A stretch of DNA of 60,621 nucleotides from Prevotellaceae bacterium UBA4336 (GTDB lineage: Bacteria; Bacteroidota; Bacteroidia; Bacteroidales; Bacteroidaceae): assembly GCA_002394305.1 (NCBI GenBank), contig DGTM01000051.1:21871-82491 (forward strand), written 5' to 3'. The notes below the pieces were generated by a model. That model was not told where the DNA came from. It worked only from the letters and a program-made list of their open reading frames with translations, and made no database searches. Positions 1 through 8,580 of the stretch are shown here, in pieces. Numbering within the stretch: the first letter of the stretch is position 1; each line of letters starts with the position of its first letter. A program made the position numbers and the translations under genes.

Positions 1-1
1 G

Positions 2-2323
2 TGGACGCCTCCCACAGGTTACGGCCAGTGGAAGATAATGGTATTCAGCTGCGTTGACTCGGGCGACCCGAATGTGGACTATATGAATCCCGATGCCGTA
101 AAGCTTTTCATCGAGGACACGCACGAACAGTACTACAAGCATTTCCCCGAAGCCTTCGGTACAACGATAACCAGCACTTTCTTCGACGAGCCGACCACCT
201 ATCGGGGCGACGGGCGCATGTGGACGGAGGGCTTCAACCAACGCTTCGAGCAGATGTATGGCTTTGCCCCCGACAGCCTCTACCCTGCCCTTTGGTACAG
301 TCTGGGCGAACAGACCGCTGCCGCTCGCTGCCAACTCTTCAGCACCAGAGCCACGCTCTATGCCGAAGGGTTCATGAAGACGCTGGCAGAGTGGGCCGAG
401 GCACATGGCATCAAATCAACAGGCCATCAGGACCAGGAGGAGGTGCTCAACGCCACTTGTGTGAGCGGCGACCTGATGCTCGACGGCAAGTACATGCATG
501 CACCCGGCATCGACCGCATCGGCGGAGCACAGCCCACCGAGAATCTGTACAAGGTGGTGTCCTCGTCGGCCAACAACTGGGACCACGACGAAGTGATGAG
601 CGAGACCTACGGTGCCATGGGGAACATCTCGGTGGACTACATGTATCAGATAGCCATCGAGCAGTACACCAAGGGCATCAACAACCTCATCCCGCATGCT
701 GTGTGGTACAACACGGGAGATGTCACCTATCTGCCCGAACTGTCATGGCGCAATCCTATCTATAACAGTCGTCTTGCAGACTTCAACACCTTCCTGGCTC
801 GCATGAAGTACATGCTGTGCCGCCCGGGGCAGCATGTGGCCGACATCGCTGTGCTTTATCCCATTCAGACGCTGATGGGCGGCACCTACCTCGACGGTCC
901 CAAAGGGTACTATCATGGCAGCGTGGACATAGCCGGACTGGACTACGACCAGGTGTCGCGACTGCTGACAGACGAACTGGGACGGGACTTCACCTACCTC
1001 CATCCCGAGGTGCTCGACGACCGCTGCAGCGTGGGCAGCGACGGCACTCTGACGATGAGCAATCGCGTGAACACAGAGCACTTCCATACCATCATCCTGC
1101 CGAGCGTCAGAGTCATCTCCATCAGCAACCTCAGGAAGATTGAACAGGCATGGGAGGCAGGAGCTCTGGTCATCTTCACCACCCAGACCCCGTCGCAGAC
1201 AGCCGACGGCCATGCCACGAATGAGGAAATCCAGTCGGTGGTGGCCCGCATGTTGGAGTCGGGAGAAGGTAAGGGAAGGGCTGTGGTGGTCGGCCAGCCA
1301 AGCAAGGAGAGTCTGCAACAGGCATTAAGCACGGAAAGCGACAAAGCCGACGTCGTGACAGAAGGTGGCCTGCATGCGCTGAACTATATCCACAAGATAA
1401 TCGACGGACACCATGTCTATCTCTTCGGCAACATTGACGCTGGCATGACCTCCAGCACCATCTCCCTCCAGGATGACATCAGCGAGGCCTACCTCCTCTA
1501 CCCAAAGACTGGCACAATAGAACAGGCAAAGCTAAGGCACGAGGATGGCCGGACGAAACTGGAAGCGACGCTTTTCCCGACAGATTGCTTCTTCCTCGTA
1601 GAAGCCGATGCCATGAGTGGCACGTTCGACGACTGGGAGCATCCGGAACTGAACGATGGCATGAGCTACAATATCGAGATGAAGGTGAGGGTGGCAAAGC
1701 AATCGGCAGGCATCTGCTTTGCGGCAAAGGACAGGGACAACTACTATATGCTGCAGGTCAATCTGGAGCAGGACGGTAATCCTCGCCTGCGCCCCCACCA
1801 GTGGCTGGGCGGCGGAGTGACGCTGCTGGGCGACTTCAGCATAGCGCCGTTTGTGCAACCCCAAGTGGGCAAGGCGTTCAAGCTCAGGATTGAAGTCACG
1901 GGCAGCCGCGTGGCTACAACATATATCGACGGGGTGATGGTGGACAAGCGCTATGGGGAGTTCAACTATGGCATGATAGGATTCCGGGAAGACCATAACA
2001 ACGGCAGCATAGAGGCAGCCTACTTCGACGACATCGTCATCACCGATGCAGATGGGGAGGAGCTGTACAGGCAAAACTTCAGCAAGCCTGGCATCTTCTC
2101 GGCCGGCGTCATCTCTTCGGGATGGCTCTATGTGGAAGGCACGATGGCAGGGGCTGTCTATGCTTGGCAGCAAGACTACAAGGAACCTGCCACAGCCATC
2201 TTCGCTCCGACAGCCGATGGGGCGGGCCTCCTGTTCGACCTCAGAGGAATGCAGGTCGGGAAAGCACAGACAGGGAATATCTACATCAAGAATGGAAAGA
2301 AATTACTCATGATTGGACAATAA
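2..2323 (+). CDS. GH106-like glycosidase, N-terminus cut by window edge
   Basis: The frame is open to the left edge: codons upstream of the first ATG (38) continue the protein (WTPPTGYGQWKI), so the true start lies outside the window. Counting from the ATG at 38, the product has FFDEP at residues 48-52 and SETYG at 188-192. Both match motifs in the 8573..11650 product (FSDEP, SETYG), which suggests a shared GH106-like (alpha-L-rhamnosidase type) catalytic fold with acidic residues. Residues about 500-690 look like a LamG/concanavalin-type beta-sandwich (YIDGVMVDKRYGEF), a likely sugar-binding module. The last 30 residues (LFDLRGMQVG, then GNIYIKNGKK) resemble a type IX-type sorting tail but end unusually in LLMIGQ. 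It probably acts on a rhamnose- or uronate-bearing plant glycan outside the cell. It is followed 33 bp later by the GLUG protein in the same operon. The family call is by motif only and the exact substrate is unknown. Confidence 0.7.
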   Translation, partial: WTPPTGYGQWKIMVFSCVDSGDPNVDYMNPDAVKLFIEDTHEQYYKHFPEAFGTTITSTFFDEPTTYRGDGRMWTEGFNQRFEQMYGFAPDSLYPALWYSLGEQTAAARCQLFSTRATLYAEGFMKTLAEWAEAHGIKSTGHQDQEEVLNATCVSGDLMLDGKYMHAPGIDRIGGAQPTENLYKVVSSSANNWDHDEVMSETYGAMGNISVDYMYQIAIEQYTKGINNLIPHAVWYNTGDVTYLPELSWRNPIYNSRLADFNTFLARMKYMLCRPGQHVADIAVLYPIQTLMGGTYLDGPKGYYHGSVDIAGLDYDQVSRLLTDELGRDFTYLHPEVLDDRCSVGSDGTLTMSNRVNTEHFHTIILPSVRVISISNLRKIEQAWEAGALVIFTTQTPSQTADGHATNEEIQSVVARMLESGEGKGRAVVVGQPSKESLQQALSTESDKADVVTEGGLHALNYIHKIIDGHHVYLFGNIDAGMTSSTISLQDDISEAYLLYPKTGTIEQAKLRHEDGRTKLEATLFPTDCFFLVEADAMSGTFDDWEHPELNDGMSYNIEMKVRVAKQSAGICFAAKDRDNYYMLQVNLEQDGNPRLRPHQWLGGGVTLLGDFSIAPFVQPQVGKAFKLRIEVTGSRVATTYIDGVMVDKRYGEFNYGMIGFREDHNNGSIEAAYFDDIVITDADGEELYRQNFSKPGIFSAGVISSGWLYVEGTMAGAVYAWQQDYKEPATAIFAPTADGAGLLFDLRGMQVGKAQTGNIYIKNGKKLLMIGQ

Positions 2324-2356
2324 ACAATATATTATCAGCACTTAAACAAATCAGGT

Positions 2357-5300
2357 ATGAAAAAGAAACTCCTCTTCCTGTTGTGTGCAATGATGGCACA
2401 TACAGGCGTCTTTGCTGACTTGCAGCAGGACTCAGCAGGCAACTACCTCATCGGTAATGCCAACGATTTACTCGAGTTCAGCCTTTTCGTAAGAAGCGGC
2501 AATACGTCGGCTAACGCCAAGCTGACGGCGGACATCGACATGACTGGCGTGAACGACTTAATCCCCATCGGCTTCTTTTCCGACGAAGGCAACCACGTCG
2601 ATTTGCCCTATCATGGTGTGTTCAACGGTGCAGGGCATGTCATTAAGAATCTGTCCATCACGATGGACGACAGCTACGAGGTTGGTCTGATAGGCCGCGG
2701 CGTAAACTGTACGGTCAAGAACCTGGGCATTGACGGAGCCAAGATGGTATCGGAGGCGAATGTCCGTACCGGTGTCATCGGAGGCGAGCTGGCTAACTGC
2801 ATCGTGGAGAACTGCTACGTGATTGGCGACATCGAAATCGTCACCGAACACGAGCAGCGAGGTGCCATCGCAGCAGAGGCACACGGCACAACATCCTTCA
2901 CCAACTGCTACACTACCTACGAGATGCTGACATCGAACATAGGCGGTGCCATGAACAACTGCTACGAAGGTGAAGAAGTGGAGTACATGCAGCCTGGCGA
3001 GCTATGCTTCCTGCTCAATGGCGACCAAAGCCACATCGTATGGTATCAGACCATCGGCCAAGATGCCTATCCCACGCAGGACCCGACGCATGCACAAGTC
3101 TATGCTCATGGTAAGTTGAACTGCGACGGAACCCCAGCGGGTGCAGTCGTATACAACAACGATGAGACAGGCAGCGCACAGATTCAGCACGACTTCGACG
3201 AGGACGGATACTGCTCCTATTGCGGAACAGACGAAGGAAAGATGTACCCCACCGAAGACGGTTGGTACGAGATAAGCACATTTGCCCAGCTCCGCTACTT
3301 CCAGCGCATCGTCAATCGCGGCGCAACCGGCAGCAAGGGCCGACTGATGAACGACATCGATATGGAAAACAGATATTTTGAACCTATCGGCTACCACAAT
3401 GACTCGGGTTCATCAACTGACTTCCGCGGAACATTCGACGGACAAGGACACACCCTCTTCAATCTCTACATAGATGTGACTGACGGACAAGAAGCAGGCT
3501 TGTTCGGCCGCATCAGCGGCGGTGGCACAATCAAGAATTTCGGTGTCATCAATGCAGTCATCACCAACAGGGCAGGCATCCGTGCAGGTGTGCTTGCCGG
3601 CGAAATACATGCTAGCAACGTCAGCTATTGCTTCACTGGCGGCAGCATCGAAATCAACACAGACCACCAACAGAAAGGTGGCATCTCGGGCGAAGCAGCA
3701 GCCTCCAACCTGAGCAACTGCTACACCACCTATGATGTGCTGACGAATGCGGCAGGCAGCGTCAATAACTGCTTCTGGGGAACAATAGCCCAGGAGAATG
3801 CAGAAACCGGTGCACTGTGCTATATGCTGAATGGAAACAGCTTCTTCAACCCTGCTTGGTATCAGACATTGGAAGAAGACGAATGTCCTGTGTTGGACAG
3901 CACCCATGGACTGGTCTATCCTACCGGCGAGGATTCGTATGCTTATGCCGTAACCGACGAGGACTTCAACGAAATGGTGGACAACGTCATCACAGCCGAA
4001 ACAAAATCCTACAGGGCAAAGATAGCCACAAAGGAGCTGACAGAAAGCTATATCGCCAGTCTGGCAGAACTGGTGGGCACACCCTACGAGCAGTTCATCG
4101 AGGGATACAACGCGCTCTCCGAGCTTCGTGCGCAGATAGCCGAGTCGGAACAAGCCTATGCCAGCTATATAGAGAAGCTGAACCAAATTAAGGCCTATCT
4201 TGAAGAGAACCCCGGTCTGGTGGGCGTCGATATGGACATACTGAATGCTTACCTTTATGAAGAAAAAGCCGCAGACGAGACTTATCCCAACGGCACATCG
4301 CTGAGCATCCTGAAAAACCTCACGCTCAATGTCGAAGAAGTGCAGGAGGAGACAGCATTTGCCGGCAAGCTGCTCGACAATGCCATCGAGCGCTGCTATC
4401 AGGCAGGCAGTGAAATCTCTTCCCTTCTCGTCAATGCCGACTTCACCCAGCCGGATGCCCAGGGCTGGACTTATGCCAAGGGTGCCTATAGCGGTGGAGC
4501 ATCAGCAGCTGGTGAGAAGAATGTCATCACCACCCAGAACCAGCAGATGGACATCTACCAGACGGTAAAAGACTTGCGTCCGGGCATCTATGAAGTGCGC
4601 ATCAGCGGATATTCGGAAATAGAGAATGCCGAGCCCACATGTGCCTACAACTATGGTACGTTCATCTATGCCAATGGCAACTACAACTACTACCACACTC
4701 CGTATACCGACTTGCTGACGGAGGAGGAAAAGGACACGAACCCCAGCTACTATGGCGAGCGCTACGACGCTGAGGGCAACCTGATGGGGTGGGGCCCCAA
4801 CAGCTGGACCTCGCTCTGCTATGCTTTTGGCATGGGACACTTCGAGAACCGCATCCTGGTGAATGTGACGGAAGGCGAACTGAAGCTGGGCGTGATGAAC
4901 CTGGGTACTTACAACAGAAACAACGATACGTTCCTGAGCAATGCACGCCTCTTCTATCACGGCAACATCGAACAGGCTGCCGATGCCCTTTCTTCGCAGC
5001 TGGAGAATATGGTAGGGATAGCATCTCACATTCTTGCTGATTATATCCCCGACAATACCGACTACTATTCTGCTCCCAACTTCTCCGAAGCTCTGAGGGC
5101 TGAACTTGGTGAAGAAGTGACTCAGGCTGCCCAGGTGACAGCAGGCCAGCAGACCTACGACTTGATATGCCGCATGAGCCAGACATTCATGGACATCTAC
5201 AAGACGAAGGATGCTTACATCAGGATGATGGCTGCAGGCGAACTTGTTTACGATGCCGTTTGCAATATGGGGTCTTATGATGATATCGTAAACTTCGAGA

Positions 5301-7099
5301 ATACCTACTATTCACCAATCAATGACGCATTCCTGGAAGGATCCTTCTCGGCAGACGAGGCAAACAAGATAACCGACGAGCTGCTCCAGAGCAAATACTA
5401 TCTCCAGACCTATGGCGTGGAACCGGAACTGGTGGAAGGCGAGTATGTGTGCTCTACTCCCTATCATCTGGTATGGATTTCGAATCAGGTGAACAGCGGC
5501 AGGAACAGAGGCCTCCACTTCGCTTTGGCCAACGACATTGACATGAGCGAGATTGTCAACTTCAGTCCTATCGGCACTTACATTGACGGTGGCAAGCAGA
5601 ACACCTTCAACGGACAGTTCGACGGCCGCTGCCACGTTATTCGCAACCTGAATATTGTTGTTGGGGATGCCACCGAAACCGGTTTCTTCAGTCGTGCTAT
5701 CAACAGCACTATCATGAATGTGGGTATCATCAATGCCAATATCATCAATGAAGGCGGAGCACGCGCCGGTGTCCTGGGCGGCGAACTGCATCTGTCGACT
5801 ATCAGAAACTGCTTCACCGCAGGCGAACTGAATGTGGATACCAGCTACGAACAATGCACTGGCTTTGCGGGCGAAACGGCCAGCTCGAGTGTCATCAACT
5901 GCTACACCACGCACCAGCAGCTGACCAATCAGGGTAGCCTGGAGAACTGCTACTCTGCTGCCGATGGGTTGGATGCTGCCAGTGGCGAACTCTGCTGCAA
6001 CCTGAACGCTGGCTCGTTGACTCCTGTCTATTATCAGACACTCGGAGAGGATGCGTTCCCCGTGCTCGACAACACGCATGGCATGGTCTATCTGGTGGGC
6101 GAACAGGCTTGCGACGGCACGCCACTTGGCAACATCTCGTACTCCAACGATGCGACGGATTCCCATCGTCAGCCTCATGAGTACGACAAGGATGGCTATT
6201 GCGTGAATTGTGGCGCAGACAAGGGAGAAAGCTATGCTGACGAAAAGGGTGTCTATCACCTGACCAACAATTATGGTCTCAGATGGTTCTCGAACCTTGT
6301 CAACGGCGGTAAGACGCAGGCGATGGCTGTCCTGGACGTTGATGTCGATATGTCTGGCATCGCGATGCAACCCATCGGGCGCTACTCCGACGACCACGAA
6401 TTCGACGGGACCAACCGCACCTTCTATGGCAGTTTCGACGGACAAGGACATGAAATCAGAAACCTCAACATCGTCATCGAGGACCGTCAGGAGGGTGGCC
6501 TCTTCGGTCGTGCTGCCGGTAGCGCGCAGATAAAGAACTTCGGTCTGGTCAATCCCACGGTTGTCAACACGCACGCCAGGGGCTGCCGCTTGGGAGCTGT
6601 CTGTGGCGAGCTGAACGGGGCTACCATCAGCAACGTCTATATCGTGGGCAACATCACCTTGCAGACCACCAATGTGCAGCTTTGCAGTTTTGCAGGCGAG
6701 GCGGCTCAGGGTAAGATTGTGAACTGCTATGCGCTGAGCGACCTGAGGCTGAGCAACCTGGGCGCACACACCAATTGCTATTCCGGTGACGAGGCAAGGG
6801 AAATGGCTCCGACAGGCGAACTCTGCTACAAACTCAACAACGGTGATACCGAGGCTCCCGTCTGGCGCCAGACTCTGAACGAGGACAGCTATCCTGTGCT
6901 TCGCGAAGACCACAAGATTGTTTACCTGGAAGATGGCTCCTACAAGAATGAGGATGAGGATGCCATCGACAGAGTGGAACAGACCGCAACGAGCATTAAG
7001 GGTATTTACACCATAACGGGTATGAAAGTAGCGGATGAACCTCGGAGTCTGAAGAAGGGTCTGTACATCATCGATGGCCGAAAGGTGCTTATTCGATAA
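2357..7099 (+). CDS. Secreted GLUG-repeat surface protein with CxxCG knuckles and sorting tail
   Basis: A signal peptide (residues 1-20, ending GVFA) is followed by four long repeat blocks at about residues 64-200, 328-480, 1040-1200 and 1310-1480. Each block has the GLUG-like pattern (GxFDGQGHxIxNLxI, then GLFGR, then NCY). Blocks are closed by GELCxxLNxG and joined by linkers holding HDFDEDGYCSYCG (about 278-290) and HEYDKDGYCVNCG (about 1273-1285), which look like small CxxC knuckles. Residues 540-680 are helical and FIVAR-like. LLVNADFTQPDAQGW near 691 opens a galactose-binding-like beta-sandwich. The C-terminus (KKGLYIIDGRKVLIR) is a Bacteroidales sorting tail. GLUG proteins are usually adhesin-like cell-surface stalks; the ligand is unknown. 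It lies between two sugar-metabolism genes, so glycan or substrate-surface binding is the simplest inference. The start was chosen for the clean signal peptide. Confidence 0.8.
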   Translation: MKKKLLFLLCAMMAHTGVFADLQQDSAGNYLIGNANDLLEFSLFVRSGNTSANAKLTADIDMTGVNDLIPIGFFSDEGNHVDLPYHGVFNGAGHVIKNLSITMDDSYEVGLIGRGVNCTVKNLGIDGAKMVSEANVRTGVIGGELANCIVENCYVIGDIEIVTEHEQRGAIAAEAHGTTSFTNCYTTYEMLTSNIGGAMNNCYEGEEVEYMQPGELCFLLNGDQSHIVWYQTIGQDAYPTQDPTHAQVYAHGKLNCDGTPAGAVVYNNDETGSAQIQHDFDEDGYCSYCGTDEGKMYPTEDGWYEISTFAQLRYFQRIVNRGATGSKGRLMNDIDMENRYFEPIGYHNDSGSSTDFRGTFDGQGHTLFNLYIDVTDGQEAGLFGRISGGGTIKNFGVINAVITNRAGIRAGVLAGEIHASNVSYCFTGGSIEINTDHQQKGGISGEAAASNLSNCYTTYDVLTNAAGSVNNCFWGTIAQENAETGALCYMLNGNSFFNPAWYQTLEEDECPVLDSTHGLVYPTGEDSYAYAVTDEDFNEMVDNVITAETKSYRAKIATKELTESYIASLAELVGTPYEQFIEGYNALSELRAQIAESEQAYASYIEKLNQIKAYLEENPGLVGVDMDILNAYLYEEKAADETYPNGTSLSILKNLTLNVEEVQEETAFAGKLLDNAIERCYQAGSEISSLLVNADFTQPDAQGWTYAKGAYSGGASAAGEKNVITTQNQQMDIYQTVKDLRPGIYEVRISGYSEIENAEPTCAYNYGTFIYANGNYNYYHTPYTDLLTEEEKDTNPSYYGERYDAEGNLMGWGPNSWTSLCYAFGMGHFENRILVNVTEGELKLGVMNLGTYNRNNDTFLSNARLFYHGNIEQAADALSSQLENMVGIASHILADYIPDNTDYYSAPNFSEALRAELGEEVTQAAQVTAGQQTYDLICRMSQTFMDIYKTKDAYIRMMAAGELVYDAVCNMGSYDDIVNFENTYYSPINDAFLEGSFSADEANKITDELLQSKYYLQTYGVEPELVEGEYVCSTPYHLVWISNQVNSGRNRGLHFALANDIDMSEIVNFSPIGTYIDGGKQNTFNGQFDGRCHVIRNLNIVVGDATETGFFSRAINSTIMNVGIINANIINEGGARAGVLGGELHLSTIRNCFTAGELNVDTSYEQCTGFAGETASSSVINCYTTHQQLTNQGSLENCYSAADGLDAASGELCCNLNAGSLTPVYYQTLGEDAFPVLDNTHGMVYLVGEQACDGTPLGNISYSNDATDSHRQPHEYDKDGYCVNCGADKGESYADEKGVYHLTNNYGLRWFSNLVNGGKTQAMAVLDVDVDMSGIAMQPIGRYSDDHEFDGTNRTFYGSFDGQGHEIRNLNIVIEDRQEGGLFGRAAGSAQIKNFGLVNPTVVNTHARGCRLGAVCGELNGATISNVYIVGNITLQTTNVQLCSFAGEAAQGKIVNCYALSDLRLSNLGAHTNCYSGDEAREMAPTGELCYKLNNGDTEAPVWRQTLNEDSYPVLREDHKIVYLEDGSYKNEDEDAIDRVEQTATSIKGIYTITGMKVADEPRSLKKGLYIIDGRKVLIR

Positions 7100-7101
7100 A
7101 A

Positions 7102-7125
7102 ATGAAAGAATGAAAATATGAAAAT
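7102..7125 (+). repeat. Three tandem 8-bp units ending on a start codon
   Basis: The 18-bp gap before the isomerase gene is made of octamers ATGAAAGA (7102) and ATGAAAAT (7110). The third unit, ATGAAAAT at 7118, is the start of the gene itself. The stop codon of each mini-frame overlaps the next ATG as ATGA. Confidence 0.85.
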
Positions 7126-8527
7126 AGGACTGATAGGAATAGGCCTGAAAACGTATTGGACTCAGTACGAGGGCCTATTCCCCAGGCTTTGCGCTTACTC
7201 CGACGAGATACGTGGCCGAATGGTGGCGATGGGCGGAGAGGTGGTGGACGTCGGTTTCGTGGATTGTCCGGAACGGGCGATGCAAGCGGTGGAGGTGTTC
7301 AATGGCGAACGGATAGGTTTGCTGTGTGTGTATGTCTCCACCTACGCCCTGTCCTCCACGGTGCTGCCGGTGGCACAGGCGGCGCATTGCCCTGTGCTGC
7401 TGCTCAACGTGCAACCCTCCTCCGCCATCGACTACGGGCGCCTCAATGCGATGGGCGACAGGACGTTGATGACTGCCGAATGGCTGGCTAACTGTCAGGC
7501 ATGTGCCGTCCCCGAGCTGGCTTCCGTCCTTGCAAGGGCTGGCATACAGTACGATATCCTGACGGGCCATTTGCACGATGAGCAGATGTGGAGAGAGCTG
7601 GAGGAGTGGACCAGGGCGGCTGCGGTGGTGGATGGCTTGAGGCAGAACCGTATGGGACTGCTTGGGCATTACTATTGCGGCATGCTCGATGTCTATTCCG
7701 ACCTTACCCGTCTGTCCGCCACCTTTGGCACTCACTTCGAAATAGTGGAGATGTGCAAGCTGAAGGTCTTGCGAGACCAGGTGACGGCCCAGGATGTGGA
7801 GCAGAAGCTCGATGAGTTTCGACAGGCATTCTCCATCGACCCGCTCTGCCCGAAGGACGAGCTGAGGCATGCTGCCGCCACTGCCGTGGCCTTGGACCAT
7901 ATGGTGGAGCAGTATCGGCTGGGCAGCGTGGCCTATTACTACGAGGGCACTCCGCGGGGCGACTACGAGAACATTATTACCACGTTGATTCCTGCTGGCA
8001 CGTTGCTCACAGCGCGAGGCATCCCCATGGCCGGCGAGTGCGAGGTGAAGAACGCGCATGCCATGAAGATAATGTCGTTGCTGGGTGCAGGCGGAAGCTT
8101 CTCTGAGCCGTATGCCATGGACTTCAACGACGATGTTGTGCTGTGGGGACACGATGGCCCGGGGCATTGGAAGATGGCGCAGGATGGGGTACGGCTGGTG
8201 CCTCTGACTGTATTCCACGGCAAGCCCGGACGGGGCATCGGCATACAAATGAGTGTCCGCCAAGGACCAGCCACATTGCTCTCCGTCTGCGAAGGCAGGG
8301 ACGGTGTCCATCTGCTCGTGGCCGAGGGCGAGAGCGTGGAGGGCGAGACGCTGCACATTGGCAACACCAATAGCCGCTACCGCTTCCCGCTGCATGTCAA
8401 GGAATTCATCGAGCGATGGAGCAAGGGCGGTCCCAGCCATCATTGTGCCATTGGCGTGGGGCACGTGGCTTCGCGCATCGAGAAGGTGGCGGCCTTGCTC
8501 GGTATTCCTGTCATAAGGGTATGCTGA
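7118..8527 (+). CDS. L-fucose/L-arabinose isomerase-family protein
   Basis: The 469-residue cytoplasmic protein has no signal peptide. It opens with MKIGLIGIGLKTYW and carries GHYYCGMLDVYSD near residue 185, a metal-site-like region (MAGECEVKNAHAMK, about 305-318) and EPYAMDFNDDVVLWGHDGPGH (about 330-350, quoted in part: GHDGPGHWK). This order fits the arabinose isomerase-like branch of the L-fucose/arabinose isomerase superfamily, which interconverts aldoses and ketoses using a divalent metal. Many members of this branch have no proven substrate. Its place between two GH106-like glycosidase genes suggests it handles a deoxy- or pentose sugar released by them, such as rhamnose, fucose or arabinose. 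That is inference from context. The start ATG is the last unit of an 8-bp repeat and lies 18 bp after the previous stop, so translation coupling is plausible. Confidence 0.75.
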   Translation: MKIGLIGIGLKTYWTQYEGLFPRLCAYSDEIRGRMVAMGGEVVDVGFVDCPERAMQAVEVFNGERIGLLCVYVSTYALSSTVLPVAQAAHCPVLLLNVQPSSAIDYGRLNAMGDRTLMTAEWLANCQACAVPELASVLARAGIQYDILTGHLHDEQMWRELEEWTRAAAVVDGLRQNRMGLLGHYYCGMLDVYSDLTRLSATFGTHFEIVEMCKLKVLRDQVTAQDVEQKLDEFRQAFSIDPLCPKDELRHAAATAVALDHMVEQYRLGSVAYYYEGTPRGDYENIITTLIPAGTLLTARGIPMAGECEVKNAHAMKIMSLLGAGGSFSEPYAMDFNDDVVLWGHDGPGHWKMAQDGVRLVPLTVFHGKPGRGIGIQMSVRQGPATLLSVCEGRDGVHLLVAEGESVEGETLHIGNTNSRYRFPLHVKEFIERWSKGGPSHHCAIGVGHVASRIEKVAALLGIPVIRVC

Positions 8528-8532
8528 GAAAA

Positions 8533-8580
8533 ATGAAAGAATGAAAGAATGAAAGAATGAAAAGGTGAAAGAATGAAAAA
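8533..8580 (+). repeat. Six tandem 8-bp units forming a chain of overlapping mini-ORFs
   Basis: Units begin at 8533, 8541, 8549 (ATGAAAGA), 8557 (ATGAAAAG), 8565 (GTGAAAGA) and 8573 (ATGAAAAA). The last unit is the start of the glycosidase gene. Each unit reads Met-Lys-Glu (or Met-Lys-Arg) then TGA, and that TGA overlaps the next ATG or GTG. The same motif and register occur before the preceding gene (7102..7125). Confidence 0.9.
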
